A DNA stretch of 64,000 nt, taken from the NCBI RefSeq assembly GCF_004801285.1, contig NZ_SSNY01000011.1, forward strand, positions 124,001-188,000, read 5' to 3'. The position numbers and the translations under genes were made by a program. The notes beneath the pieces are model-generated. The model did not search any database. It had not been told where the DNA came from and saw only the letters and a program-made list of their open reading frames with translations. This stretch comes from Ollibium composti. GTDB taxonomy: Bacteria; Pseudomonadota; Alphaproteobacteria; Rhizobiales; Rhizobiaceae. Positions 54,769 to 63,611 of this stretch are shown here, in pieces; position 1 is the first letter of the stretch; the number at the start of each line of letters is the position of its first letter.

Positions 54769-55809
54769 TTACGCCCAACCTGCCAATTCCTTTCGGACCA
54801 TGTGCTCTATGACTTTCATGCCGTCCGTTCCGTCATTGAGGCACGGCACGTGGGTGAACCGCTCACCGCCGCTGTGAAGAAACGTTTCCTTCGCCTCCAC
54901 GGCAATCTCTTCGAGCGTTTCCAGGCAGTCGGAAACAAAGCCCGGATTGATCACCGCAATCTTTTTTGTTCCTTCTCGTGCCAGTTTCTCGACGGTTTTG
55001 TCGGTGTATGGCTGCAGCCATTCTTCCGGACCGAACCTCGATTGAAATGTCACCATTATCCGCTCTTTGCTCCAGCCGAGACGTTCCCTGAGCAGTCTCG
55101 TCGTTTTTTGACACTGGCAGTGATAGGGATCACCCTTCGTAAAATAAGACATCGGGATGCCGTGGTAGGACGTCAGCAAGATCTCCGGCTCCCAATCCAA
55201 AGTAGCGAGATGGGTTTCGATCGAATGAACGAGAGCGTCGATATAGACGAGATCGTCATGATATCGCGGCACTGTACGGATTGCTGGTTGCCATCTAAGG
55301 TCCATCAGCGCTCTGAAACTTTCGTCATTCACCGTCGCCGTCGTCGCGGCCGCATATTGAGGATAAAGTGGGTAGAGAAGTATCCTTTCGCAGCCGGATT
55401 TCTGAAGCTCTTCGATCTTGCTCCGTATAGACGGTTGGCCGTAGCGCATCGCCCATTCAACCTGCACCGACGGAAGATCCGAGAGTCTGTTGGTAAGTTG
55501 CAAAGCCTGGCTATGCGTAAAAGTCCTCAGGTAGCTTTCGTCCTTTTCCTTGTTCCAAATCGTCTCGTAGGCTTTCCCGACTTTTCTCGGTCTCGTATTC
55601 AGCACAATGCCGTAGAGTATGGGATACCAGAGCCAACGAGACCATTCGATGACACGACGATCCGTAAGGAATTCTGCGAGATATCGGCGTATCGAAGCGG
55701 GATCGGTAGCATCTGGCGTGCCCAAATTTATCAGTAGCACACCGATTTTTCCGAATTTCACCGTCGGATGGTTGGAGGGTAAGTTCTCAGTCAAGGTTCG
55801 ATGATCCAT
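54769..55809 (-). CDS. hemH: Ferrochelatase
   Basis: 346 residues, inserts Fe2+ into protoporphyrin IX to make heme. Motifs are GVLLINLGTPDATDPASIRR, VEWAMRYGQPSIRSKIEEL, LLTSYHGIPMSYFTKGDPY (catalytic His), and the C-terminal INPGFVSDCLETLEEI with the distal Glu. It is convergent with the photolyase gene. Heme supply links it to cytochrome demand and to porphyrin photosensitisation, plausibly why it sits in a singlet-oxygen cluster; it may not be the only copy in the genome. Confidence 0.95.
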   Translation of the reverse strand: MDHRTLTENLPSNHPTVKFGKIGVLLINLGTPDATDPASIRRYLAEFLTDRRVIEWSRWLWYPILYGIVLNTRPRKVGKAYETIWNKEKDESYLRTFTHSQALQLTNRLSDLPSVQVEWAMRYGQPSIRSKIEELQKSGCERILLYPLYPQYAAATTATVNDESFRALMDLRWQPAIRTVPRYHDDLVYIDALVHSIETHLATLDWEPEILLTSYHGIPMSYFTKGDPYHCQCQKTTRLLRERLGWSKERIMVTFQSRFGPEEWLQPYTDKTVEKLAREGTKKIAVINPGFVSDCLETLEEIAVEAKETFLHSGGERFTHVPCLNDGTDGMKVIEHMVRKELAGWA

Positions 55810-55872
55810 TGCGTAAAAGAGTTAGTGTCGGGACGGGCACAAGCCAGACCCACGAAAAGTTTACTTACTACT

Positions 55873-56031
55873 CTAAATAATTCTCTTCGCCTTCAGGCGC
55901 TTCAATTCTTCGAGTACCATCGAAAGCATAGTGTCCAGCTCAAAGAGAAGCTCACGGTTCGGGTGGTTCAGAATGGCATTGCGGATTTTTTCGATTTCCT
56001 TCTGGATGCCCCCCAATTTGGCCTCCTGCAT
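55873..56031 (-). CDS. Small predicted coiled-coil protein
   Basis: 52 codons from ATG 56031 to TAG 55873-55875. The sequence MQEAKLGGIQKEIEKIRNAI, then NHPNRELLFELDTMLSMVLE and ELKRLKAKRII, is strongly helical with a heptad-like pattern and a basic end, and codon usage is good. No clear ribosome-binding site. It lies on the minus strand upstream of hemH and may belong to its leader. No family recognised. Confidence 0.45.
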   Translation of the reverse strand: MQEAKLGGIQKEIEKIRNAILNHPNRELLFELDTMLSMVLEELKRLKAKRII

Positions 56032-56173
56032 GCTTATCTACGTTTACGGGTGAGAGAGCGATGCGGATCACTGCCACGAGGGATTAGCCGACCTAGACGG
56101 TCTCCGCGCCGTGACCTATTGCGGCAATGAGAAAGTGTGGGGCGACGAAGATGGCGCGTAGGAAAAGTTGATC

Positions 56174-56623
56174 ATGGCGGATCTGCCCATACCGGTCATG
56201 GCGGGGCGCCAAGTTTACGACAACACGCCGACAACCGTTTTTGTGCTCGCCCACAACGCCAAAAGGGAATTGCTCGTAATCCGTCGTGCAAAGCAGCCTG
56301 GCTACGGGTTGCTCGGATTGCCAGGTGGCTATCAGATGCGTGGCGAGACCTGGCAGGAAGCAGGCGCACGCGAATTGCGCGAGGAGACTGGCTGTTGTCT
56401 CCAGCCATCTTTTCTAGAGTTTGTGTCGATAAGAACAGACGAATATCAAAACAACTTGATCATCGCCCGTTCACAACGTTCCGTCTGCGTTGAATCCGAT
56501 AGAGACAGTGAAGCTTTAGAAGTATTTTTTTCGACCGATATAGGGAGCAGAAATGACTGGGCTCATGGCGATCTCTACAAAGCGGCCGTCACCTTTCTTT
56601 CGGAAAGAAGCGAATGCAGCTGA
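56174..56623 (+). CDS. Nudix hydrolase
   Basis: 149 residues. The Nudix box is complete: GGYQMRGETWQEAGARELRE followed by ETGC (G-x5-E-x7-REL-x-EETG). Hydrolyses a nucleoside diphosphate linked to another group; the substrate (oxidised nucleotide, NADH or ADP-ribose) cannot be told. ATG 56174 follows AGGAAAAG; TTG 56168 is an alternative. Position between hemH and the photolyase operon suggests nucleotide-pool sanitising under oxidative stress. Confidence 0.9.
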   Translation: MADLPIPVMAGRQVYDNTPTTVFVLAHNAKRELLVIRRAKQPGYGLLGLPGGYQMRGETWQEAGARELREETGCCLQPSFLEFVSIRTDEYQNNLIIARSQRSVCVESDRDSEALEVFFSTDIGSRNDWAHGDLYKAAVTFLSERSECS

Positions 56624-56718
56624 CATCGGGTTCGTCCGGGTCGTCTTGAGCCTGTCTGACTTCAACCGCGCGGCCAATAAACATGCTGTCACGCGGATGA
56701 GCGGCTTGGCGGTTGTAG

Positions 56719-58173
56719 TCAACCCAGACCTTTAAAAGCGTCGAGCGCGCGTCGACGGGCCAGGTCGTGTTCAACGATTCTTCCGGCGTAAGCTTCAACC
56801 TTGCTCCCGAGCTGCCACGGCCGATGGATGACGGATGGAGAAACATCAGTAAGTTCCGGCAGCCATCGTTTGACATAACGGCCTTCGGGATCGAATTTCT
56901 CGCCTTGAAGAACCGGGTTGAAAACGCGGAAATAAGGCGCTGCATCCGCTCCGGAGCCGGCAACCCACTGCCAGCTCGCGGCGTTATTGGCCGGGTCTGC
57001 GTCGACAAGTGTGTCCCAGAACCATGCCTCGCCTTGCCGCCAATCGATCAGCAGGTGCTTGACCAGGAACGAGGCGACCACCATGCGCACCCGGTTGTGC
57101 ATCCAACCTGTCGCCCAAAGTTCGCGCATGCCGGCATCGACAAGCGGATACCCGGTTTTGCCTTGCTGCCACGCTCGAAGCGCCTTGGCATCTGTCCGCC
57201 AGGGCATGCTGTCGAACCTGGTTTGCAGGTTCTCGCTCCCCATCTCGGGATTGTAGTAAAGAAGATGATACGAAAACTCACGCCACCCCAGTTCGGACTG
57301 GAATTTTTCGAGATTTCGCTGCAGCGCTGGATTGGTGGCGTGGGCGGCTGCCTCTGCGGCGTGCCATAGCTGCCGGGGCGAGATGTTGCCAAAGCGCAGA
57401 TAGGGCGAGAGCCGGGATGTCGCCGAACGGTCAGGAAAATCCCTCAGATCGGCATACTCGTTCAGATGCTCTTCCAAAAAAAGTTCGAGCTGAGCCTGCG
57501 CGCCGGCTTCTCCGCGCCGCCAGTTCGAGCGCAGTCCGCCGGCCCAATCAGGAGATGAGGGCTCGAGTGCCAGATCGGCAAGTTGAACAGCCGTTGTTGA
57601 CGTCTGCCCGCACGGACCATTGAACAGGTTTAGCCGCGAGGGGACGCCAAGCGGTTGGCCAGGCTCGCCGGCCTCATGTGCGGCGCGCCAGAATGCCGAG
57701 AAAACACGGAACGGGGTGCCGGACTTGGTCTTGATCGACCATGGCTCGTAAAGCAGGTGGCCATTGAAGCTTCTCGCTTCGATCCGCTGTGTTTTGAGGG
57801 CGGTTTTCACGGCCTCGTCGACGCGGCGCTCGGCTGCTCCATAGCGGCGGTTCCAGTAGACCGCCGCCGCATTGCTATCAGCCGCAAGCTGTGGGATGAG
57901 CGTTGATGCAGCCCCTCGGTGAACGTAAAGACGACCACCAAAGCCACGCAGGGCATCGTTCATTTCCTGCAAGGCGCCATGGAGCCACCATCGGGCCGCG
58001 CCACCGAGCGGGCGCAACCCCTTGGATTCCTCGTCATGCACGAAGATACAGATGATCTTGCGGCCAGAATCCGCCGCGGCGTTCAGCGCCGGGTTGTCGG
58101 ACAATCGAAGGTCGTCACGGAACCATATGATAATAGGGCGTTCGGAGTCGTGGAAAGGCATTTTGGCGGCCAT
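56719..58173 (-). CDS. phrA: Class I CPD photolyase
   Basis: 484 residues, repairs cyclobutane pyrimidine dimers with light. An N-terminal antenna domain (IIIWFRDDLRLSDNPAL) precedes a helical FAD domain (ATSRLSPYLRFGNISPRQLW, WREFSYHLLYYNPEM, TGYPLVDAGMRELWATGWMH, NRVRMVVASFLVKHLL, WQWVAGSGADAAPYFRVFNP). It starts at ATG 58173, 12 bp after the tspO stop, so the two are co-transcribed. R. sphaeroides phrA is RpoE-dependent. Class and start are clear; ATG 58161 is a possible alternative. Confidence 0.95.
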   Translation of the reverse strand: MAAKMPFHDSERPIIIWFRDDLRLSDNPALNAAADSGRKIICIFVHDEESKGLRPLGGAARWWLHGALQEMNDALRGFGGRLYVHRGAASTLIPQLAADSNAAAVYWNRRYGAAERRVDEAVKTALKTQRIEARSFNGHLLYEPWSIKTKSGTPFRVFSAFWRAAHEAGEPGQPLGVPSRLNLFNGPCGQTSTTAVQLADLALEPSSPDWAGGLRSNWRRGEAGAQAQLELFLEEHLNEYADLRDFPDRSATSRLSPYLRFGNISPRQLWHAAEAAAHATNPALQRNLEKFQSELGWREFSYHLLYYNPEMGSENLQTRFDSMPWRTDAKALRAWQQGKTGYPLVDAGMRELWATGWMHNRVRMVVASFLVKHLLIDWRQGEAWFWDTLVDADPANNAASWQWVAGSGADAAPYFRVFNPVLQGEKFDPEGRYVKRWLPELTDVSPSVIHRPWQLGSKVEAYAGRIVEHDLARRRALDAFKGLG

Positions 58174-58185
58174 TGTCTGCTGCCA

Positions 58186-58683
58186 CTAGACGTTCAGGCG
58201 CCAGATTTCAAAGTTCAGCAACGACGCAAATGCGACCCACACTGCGAGCGGCACCAAACATAGAGCGGCGACAAGATCGAGCCTGCGAAACCGGTCTATC
58301 GTCGCGACGATAATCAGAAGCTGAGGCATGATGTTGAGCAATCCAGCGAGCGGATTGTTCAACCCGAAGAACAGCCATGACCATAGCGCGTTCAACCCCA
58401 ACTGCAGGAAGAAGAGCATCAGCCCGATCCGGCGCTCTGCAAGTCTGTTAGTAACTTTCAGGATGCGCCAGACAGCATAAGCCATCAGTATGTAAAGGGT
58501 CGTCCAGACAGGAGCAAAAATCCAGTTTGGCGGATTGAATGGCGGCTTAACGAGCGTTGCATACCATGAGGCGACATTAGGATATGTCGCCCACTGCCCA
58601 AGGAGAGAGGCGGCGATAATGGGAACGATGGCAATGATGGCTCTCGCCCACGAGGGCAGCAAGGCTTTCTGACGATCATTCAT
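58186..58683 (-). CDS. tspO: TspO/MBR family protein
   Basis: 165 residues with five helices, the family size. Motifs are VKPPFNPPNWIFAPVWTTLY, ILMAYAVWRI and FFLQLGLNALWSWLFFGLNN. Outer-membrane or membrane tetrapyrrole sensor and transporter; in Rhodobacter it regulates photosynthesis genes with oxygen and light. Here it leads a tspO-phrA operon, matching tetrapyrrole photo-oxidative stress. A candidate RpoE promoter lies 50 bp upstream. Confidence 0.93.
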   Translation of the reverse strand: MNDRQKALLPSWARAIIAIVPIIAASLLGQWATYPNVASWYATLVKPPFNPPNWIFAPVWTTLYILMAYAVWRILKVTNRLAERRIGLMLFFLQLGLNALWSWLFFGLNNPLAGLLNIMPQLLIIVATIDRFRRLDLVAALCLVPLAVWVAFASLLNFEIWRLNV

Positions 58684-58732
58684 TGGCGGGCCATAGGTCA
58701 GGTGTTAATCAGACGAAGCGATGGTTTCAAAC

Positions 58733-58762
58733 CGGTTAGAAGCAGTCTCATTTACGCGATCA
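58733..58762 (-). promoter_or_regulatory. Candidate RpoE-like promoter for tspO-phrA
   Basis: Minus strand: TGATCG (58762-58757), 18-bp spacer, TAACCG (58738-58733), 50 bp before the tspO start. It matches the -35 and spacing of the two clear RpoE-like promoters near 46.2 kb; the -10 is less convincing. Confidence 0.4.
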
Positions 58763-59034
58763 AGGGCGTGTCGGATCACCGGCTGCGCGAGCCACGAGCC
58801 AAAAACGCGATGCTGTGCGAATGTTTGATTTAGGTGTATAGCCGCATCGGCTAACGCAGCGGGCTTCGACTGACCTGGCCTCTTGGAACAAGTAAAGTTC
58901 GCTACGCACCGCCGAAACAGTCGTGGCATCGGGGTCGCGGCCGTGCTGGACGCGTCGACGTGGGTTTCGGAAGTGCACCTGTCACTAACGCGGGAACAAA
59001 GAGCGGTTCAAGTGCATGGGAGCCGATCCGCCCC
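58763..59034. other. Intergenic stretch before IS66 remnant
   Basis: A 74-codon minus-strand frame (58705-58929) has no recognised motif and is probably chance or leader sequence of tspO. Nothing else was seen. Confidence 0.3.
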
Positions 59035-59640
59035 GCATAGCTTGCATCGCCCATCTCTCAGGCTTCATCGGCATCCTGCGGGTTGATGGCTATGGCGGCT
59101 ATCGCGTGCTCGCCGACAAGAGCGGGGTGACGCTCGCATTCTGATGGGCGCATGCGCGCCGGCGCTTCTGAACCGGCCGCCGCAGGTCCTGCGCCGATCG
59201 CCAGCGAGGCGCTCAAGCGGATCGCGGAGCTCTCCAAGATCGACGACGGCATCCGCGGCCTAAGCCGACTAGCATCGTGCCGTGCGTCAGGAAAAGACCG
59301 TTGCGGTCATTGCCGATGTTGAACCTTGGCTGCGCTAGAAGCTCGGCTTGATCAGCCAGAAGACTAAGCTCGAATGCCATCGACCAAACGACAACGTCGC
59401 GCCCGACATGGGCAGAATTTCTGCGAGTTAGCGCTCAATCGCAAAACTTTGCTCTTCGCCGGCTCCGATGGCGGCCTTGAGCACTGCGCTGTCGTCGCTT
59501 CACTGATCGAAACCTGCAGGGTCAAAAGCGTCGACCCGCACGGTTGTATTGCCGACGTACTCACCAGGATCGTCAGCAAACACCCCAACAGCCAAATCGA
59601 AGAGTTGCTGCTCTGGGCTTACGTCACCGCGCAGGAACTA

Positions 59641-60472
59641 GGCTCAGGACTCATTAATCATAGCCAGAAGATGACGGCGGCAGCGATGCAGATTGCCGAG
59701 AAGAAGGTGTGGGCGCAGCGGTCGTAGCGGGTTGCGATGCGCCGCCAGTCTTTGAGCTTGGCGAACAGGTTCTCAATTCTGTGGCGCTGGCGGTAGAGGA
59801 TCTTGTCGTAGTCGAAGGGCTGCTTGCGGCTTTTCGAGGACGGGATGCACGGCTCGATGCCTCTTGCTTCGAGTTCTGCGCGGAACCAGGCGCTGTCGTA
59901 TCCTCGATCGGCGATCAGGTGTGAAGCAGCCGGCAAAGCGTCGAGCACGAGACGCGCGCCCTTGTGGTCGCTCATCTGGCCTTCCGACAGGAGCAGGATG
60001 ATCGGCCGGCCATCACCGTCGCAGACGGTGTGGAGCTTCGAGTTCAGCCCGCCTTTTGTTCGCCCGATACGACGGGGAACATCCCCTTTTTGAGCAGGCT
60101 CGCCGCCGTGCGGTGGGCTTTCAGATGGGTGGCGTCGATCATGATGCGCTCGGGCTTCGGCCCTTCCCCGGCAAGCCCGGCGAAGATGCGGTCGAACACA
60201 CCGAGCCGGCTCCAGCGGATGAAGCGGTTATAGAGCGTCTTGTGCGGGCCATATCTTGCGGGCGCATCCTTCCACTGAAGACCGTTGCGGATCACGTAGA
60301 CAATGCCGCTCACCACCCGCCGGTCATTGACCCGCGGAACCCCGTGCGACAGAGGGAAATGCGGCGATATCCGCGCCATCTGGCGCTCGCTCAGCAGAAA
60401 CAAATCACCCATCACGGTCTCCTTCTCGGAGCCGTGAATCACATCTCAATCCAAATTAATAGGTCCTGAGCC
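59641..60472 (-). mobile_element. IS5-family insertion sequence (IS427 group)
   Basis: 832 bp with matching terminal repeats GGCTCAGGAC(t/c)(c/t)ATTAAT at both ends, flanked by TA on both sides (59639-59640 and 60473-60474), the short target duplication typical of this group. It carries one frameshifted transposase on the minus strand and lies inside an IS66 tnpC remnant. Confidence 0.9.
59658..60412 (-). CDS. IS5-family transposase, two frames joined by -1 frameshift
   Basis: OrfA (ATG 60412 to 60044) has DLFLLSERQMARISPHFPLS, NDRRVVSGIVYVIRNGLQWK and PERIMIDATHLKAHRTAASL, with the first catalytic Asp. OrfB (to 59658) has SHLIADRGYDSAWFRAELEA and NLFAKLKDWRRIATRYDR, with the DDE Asp/Glu. 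A -1 slip at AAAAAGG (about 60086-60092) converts KKGMFPVV to KKGDVPRRIGRTKGGLNS and joins the frames, as in other IS427-group elements. AAGGAG precedes ATG 60412. It appears functional. Confidence 0.88.
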
Positions 60473-60619
60473 TAGAGGTCGTGGCCTGAGAACACGTCTT
60501 ACCTTTAAATTCCTTGAAGGGCCATTTCGGGTGATTTAACTGCAGGGGATCTGTCGGTTCGCAAGCTTCTCTATGTCAAATCGCTGTGAACCAGCAACAT
60601 GTTGAGGCAACGCACGCAG

Positions 60620-61840
60620 TCAGGACGGATCCGATGAAAACACACGGTCCAGCACGGCGATGAAGCGGTCCACCTCTTCCAGCGTGTTGTAGTGGACTAG
60701 CGAGGCGCGCACGATGTTCTGCGCCGGCAGGCCTAGCGCTTCTACCAGGCGCCGCGAATGGAAGTCGCCATGCCGGATGCCGATCCGTTGCGCGTCCGTC
60801 GAGGCAATCAGCGCAAATGGATCTGCGCACTCGACGAGGAAGGAGACGGTCGGCACGCGCACGGCGCCGTCAGAACGGCTGTCGCCAATGATCCGGACAG
60901 TATTGCGGTCGCGCAGATAGGTGAGCAGGCGTTCGGCCAGCGCCATCTCCTGTTGGGTGACGGCCTTGAAGGCCGCCTCCACCGATGCCCGTCCTGATGT
61001 TCCACCCAGATCTTCCAGATAGTCGACGATGGCCGCGCTGCCCCAAGCAAGCTCATAAGCCGGGTTGCCCGGCTCCAGCTTCATCGGCACTTTGTCGCGG
61101 CCGTAGAAATAGTGATAGAGGCCGTCGAGCTCGAGCAGGTGATCATACTTGCCGTACAACACCGCCAGGTGCGGCCCGTAGGTCTTGTACAGGGAAAAGA
61201 CGTAGTAATCGCAATCGAGCGCCTGCACATCGATCGCCCGGTGGGGGGCGTATGCCACGCCATCGACGCAGATGCGCGCGCCGTACCGATGGACCAGATC
61301 GGCGATCTCTCGGATCGGGTTGATCGTACCCAGGATGTTGGAAGCGTGGGTCACGCAGACCAGTTTGGTGCGCGGTCCCATCAGCGCCTCCAGGTCGGCG
61401 AGATCGGGCTTCAGCGTTTGCTTGTTCAGCGGCCAGAATTTCACCACGACGCCGCGCTCGCGCAGGCCGACCCACGGGCCGATGTTCGATTCGTGGTCGA
61501 ACTCGGTCACGACGATCTCGTCGCCGGGCGCCAGGCTGCCGGCCATAGCCGTGGCAAGAAGCTTGAGCAGCATCGTCGTCGAGGCGCCGAACACCACCTC
61601 TTCGGCGCGGCGCGCGTTGAACAGCAGCGCAATGCGCGCCCGCGCCTCGGCCAGCCGCTCGGTGGCGTGCCTGGACGTCTCGTAGCTGGCGCCGGTCTGT
61701 ACGCTGGTGGTCAGCAGGTAGTCGCAGATGCGCTCGGCCACCGGCCTGAGGACCTGCGACCCGCCGGCATTGTCGAAAAAGGCCCACCCGCCGTCGAGCG
61801 CCGGGAACTGGTTGCGGACATGGTCGAGGTCAAGCGGCAT
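60620..61840 (-). CDS. Cysteine-desulfurase-like (aminotransferase class V) enzyme
   Basis: 406 residues, PLP-dependent fold type I. WAFFDNAGGSQVLRPVAERI at the start, EVVFGASTTMLLKLLATAM, TEFDHESNIGPWVGLRE (His for PLP), THASNILGTINPIREIADLV, and the PLP Lys in YVFSLYKTYGPHLAVLYGK. This is the SufS/CsdA-like branch annotated as cysteine desulfurase-like; no SUF or ISC genes are nearby. It overlaps the upstream permease stop by 11 bp, so it is co-transcribed with the transporter and may degrade the imported amino acid. Confidence 0.88.
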   Translation of the reverse strand: MPLDLDHVRNQFPALDGGWAFFDNAGGSQVLRPVAERICDYLLTTSVQTGASYETSRHATERLAEARARIALLFNARRAEEVVFGASTTMLLKLLATAMAGSLAPGDEIVVTEFDHESNIGPWVGLRERGVVVKFWPLNKQTLKPDLADLEALMGPRTKLVCVTHASNILGTINPIREIADLVHRYGARICVDGVAYAPHRAIDVQALDCDYYVFSLYKTYGPHLAVLYGKYDHLLELDGLYHYFYGRDKVPMKLEPGNPAYELAWGSAAIVDYLEDLGGTSGRASVEAAFKAVTQQEMALAERLLTYLRDRNTVRIIGDSRSDGAVRVPTVSFLVECADPFALIASTDAQRIGIRHGDFHSRRLVEALGLPAQNIVRASLVHYNTLEEVDRFIAVLDRVFSSDPS

Positions 61841-62507
61841 GGCGGGTCCTTGAAAGCTTGTGCTCCAGCACGCCGACGAGGCGGACGAGCGGCAGAAGTA
61901 TGAGAAGATAGATCGCCGCGGCGGCGATCAGCGGGGTTGGATTGGCGGCGAGCGCCTGCGCCTGGTTGGCCTGCTTGAGCAGGTCCGGCATCGCCACGAC
62001 CGAGGCCAGCGCGGTGTCCTTCATGACGTTGATGGCGTTGGAGGTCAGCGGCGGCAGCACGGTGCGGATCGCCTGCGGCAGCACCACCTTGCGCAGCGTC
62101 AGGACGAAATGCAGACCGAGCGCCCGCGCTGCCTCGAACTGGCCGCGCGGCACCGCCTCGATGCCGGCGCGGATGATCTCGGCCGAGTAGGCGGCCGACA
62201 CCAGCGAGATCGCGCTGGCCGCCGCCACGAACGACGACAGCCGGACGCCGGCGAAGGGCAGCGCGTAGTAGATGACGAACAGCAGCACCAGCACCGGCAG
62301 CGAGCGGAAGACGTCGATGAAGGCGATGGTCGCCCACCGCACCGGGCTCGCGGCATAGAGCCGGCAGATGGCGACGGCGATGCCGGCGAGGAAGCCGATG
62401 ACAATGCAGGTGAAGCCGAGCGTCAGCGTGGTGGCCAGGCCGCTCAGGATGAGCGGCAGCGTCTCCACGAAGACCCGGGGGTTCAGGAAGGTGTCGAAGA
62501 CGGACAT
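61830..62507 (-). CDS. Amino acid ABC transporter permease
   Basis: 225 residues with about five helices. The HisM-type pattern is LPLILSGLATTLTLGFTCIV, YAASPVRWATIAFIDVFRSL and PVLVLLFVIYYALPF; the EAA loop is IIRAGIEAVPRGQFEAARAL with GLHFVLTLRKVVLPQAIR. It lies 61 bp after the binding-protein stop. Only one permease and no ATP-binding gene are in view. Confidence 0.93.
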   Translation of the reverse strand: MSVFDTFLNPRVFVETLPLILSGLATTLTLGFTCIVIGFLAGIAVAICRLYAASPVRWATIAFIDVFRSLPVLVLLFVIYYALPFAGVRLSSFVAAASAISLVSAAYSAEIIRAGIEAVPRGQFEAARALGLHFVLTLRKVVLPQAIRTVLPPLTSNAINVMKDTALASVVAMPDLLKQANQAQALAANPTPLIAAAAIYLLILLPLVRLVGVLEHKLSRTRHAA

Positions 62508-62568
62508 GCGGGCGCGCGCTCCAGCGTGCCGTGCCGACGCGCGGGGCGCACCGGCACGGCCGCGTTGG

Positions 62569-63366
62569 TCAGGGCTTCGGCATGTCCATGACGGTGACGG
62601 TCGCCAGCCCGCTCTCCGGGTCGGCGCCGAACCAGGCCTTGTAGATCGAGGCCATCGTGCCGTCCTTCTTCATGGCGCTGATGGCGTCGTTCACTTTTGC
62701 GGCCAGCGGCGCGTCCTTGGCGAACATGACCGAGTACTGCTCACCCGTCTTGATGCGCTCCACCACCTTGAACTGCGGCTTGTCCTTCACGTAGTAGAGC
62801 AGGGCCGGAATGTCGGAGATGTAGCCGTCGATGCGGCCGGCGGAGAGGTCGAGCATGGCCGGCTGCAAGCCCTCGTACTTGCTGACGCTGGCGATCTTGG
62901 TTTCAGCCATGTGGGCTGTGACCCAGATGTCGCCGGTGGAGCCGGTATCGACGCCGACCGTCTTGCCGGCCATGCCCGACAGGCCGGTGATGCCGCTGTC
63001 GGCCTTGACCGTCAGCGACTGGTCGCTGTCGTAGTAGGGCTGCGCGAAGCTGACCGATTCCAGCCGCTTGGGCGTAATGGTGATCGACGACACCGCCGCG
63101 TCGATCTGGCCCGACTGCACGGCCGCGAACAGTCCGGCGAACGGTATGTTGACGAACTTGACCTCCGAGCCGAGGCGCTTGCCAACCTCTCTCATCAGGT
63201 CGACTTCGAAGCCGACGATCTTGCCGCTGGCATCCTGGAATTCCCACGGCACGTTGCCGACATTGGCGCCGACGTTGAGTTCGGCGCCCTGCGCCGATGC
63301 GGCGAAAACCACCAGCGCCGCCGCTCCCGCCCAGCGCAACCGACGCAGCAAAGTTGTGACTTGCAT
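62569..63366 (-). CDS. Amino-acid-type ABC transporter substrate-binding protein
   Basis: 265 residues, periplasmic. Signal peptide MQVTTLLRRLRWAGAAALVV, cleaved near AQGAELN; the mature protein has the SBP_bac_3 pattern: VPWEFQDASGKIVGFEVDLM, QIDAAVSSITITPKRLESVS, KTVGVDTGSTGDIWVTAHM and KVNDAISAMKKDGTMASIYK. ATG 63366 follows GGGAGGGA by 6 bases; the longer frame to 63507 is not needed. It is under a likely GntR operator 24 bp upstream. Confidence 0.93.
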   Translation of the reverse strand: MQVTTLLRRLRWAGAAALVVFAASAQGAELNVGANVGNVPWEFQDASGKIVGFEVDLMREVGKRLGSEVKFVNIPFAGLFAAVQSGQIDAAVSSITITPKRLESVSFAQPYYDSDQSLTVKADSGITGLSGMAGKTVGVDTGSTGDIWVTAHMAETKIASVSKYEGLQPAMLDLSAGRIDGYISDIPALLYYVKDKPQFKVVERIKTGEQYSVMFAKDAPLAAKVNDAISAMKKDGTMASIYKAWFGADPESGLATVTVMDMPKP

Positions 63367-63389
63367 TTGATTCCCTCCCGTAAGAAAAT

Positions 63390-63409
63390 TGGTTAGACCG
63401 GTCTGACCA
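63390..63409. promoter_or_regulatory. GntR/FadR-type operator palindrome
   Basis: TGGTTAGACC then GGTCTGACCA: a 20-bp palindrome with one mismatched pair, containing GGT and ACC half-sites as in FadR/PdhR-subfamily operators. It lies 24 bp upstream of the binding-protein start and between it and the divergent GntR gene. Repression of the transporter is likely. Confidence 0.65.
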
Positions 63410-63611
63410 GTTACGATGCAATCACGAATCGGCTGTCGTTGCAAGCGGTGCGATCGAGGACGGAACGGATCGCCATCGTCCAGGCCGATCAGTATGATCG
63501 CAACCATGACGCGATCCGTGCCGATCGGCGTCGAGGCGGGACGGTACGGTCCGGGTCCGATGATACAGGACCTTAGAAACCGGGGCCCAAGAACAGGAGG
63601 GCGAGCAGACC

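Larger units (their letters stand above)
59035..60502 (+). pseudogene. Decayed IS66 tnpC remnant interrupted by an IS5-family element
   Basis: The remnant starts near 59035 with HLSGFIGILRVDGYGGYRVL, continues in shifting frames (ASEALKRIAELSKIDDGIRG; KTVAVIADVEPWL then a stop and KLGLISQKTKL) and ends with LNRKTLLFAGSDGGLEHCAV and EELLLWAYVTAQEL. The IS5 element sits at 59641-60472; the frame resumes after it as E-V-V-A-stop, and the end GAACACGTCTTAC at about 60490-60502 fits an IS66 right inverted repeat. The N-terminal half and first catalytic Asp are missing. Confidence 0.75.

Noticed and set aside
59374..59727. Intact 117-codon plus-strand gene
   Set aside because: It is the tail of an IS66 tnpC remnant running into the left end of the IS5-family element.
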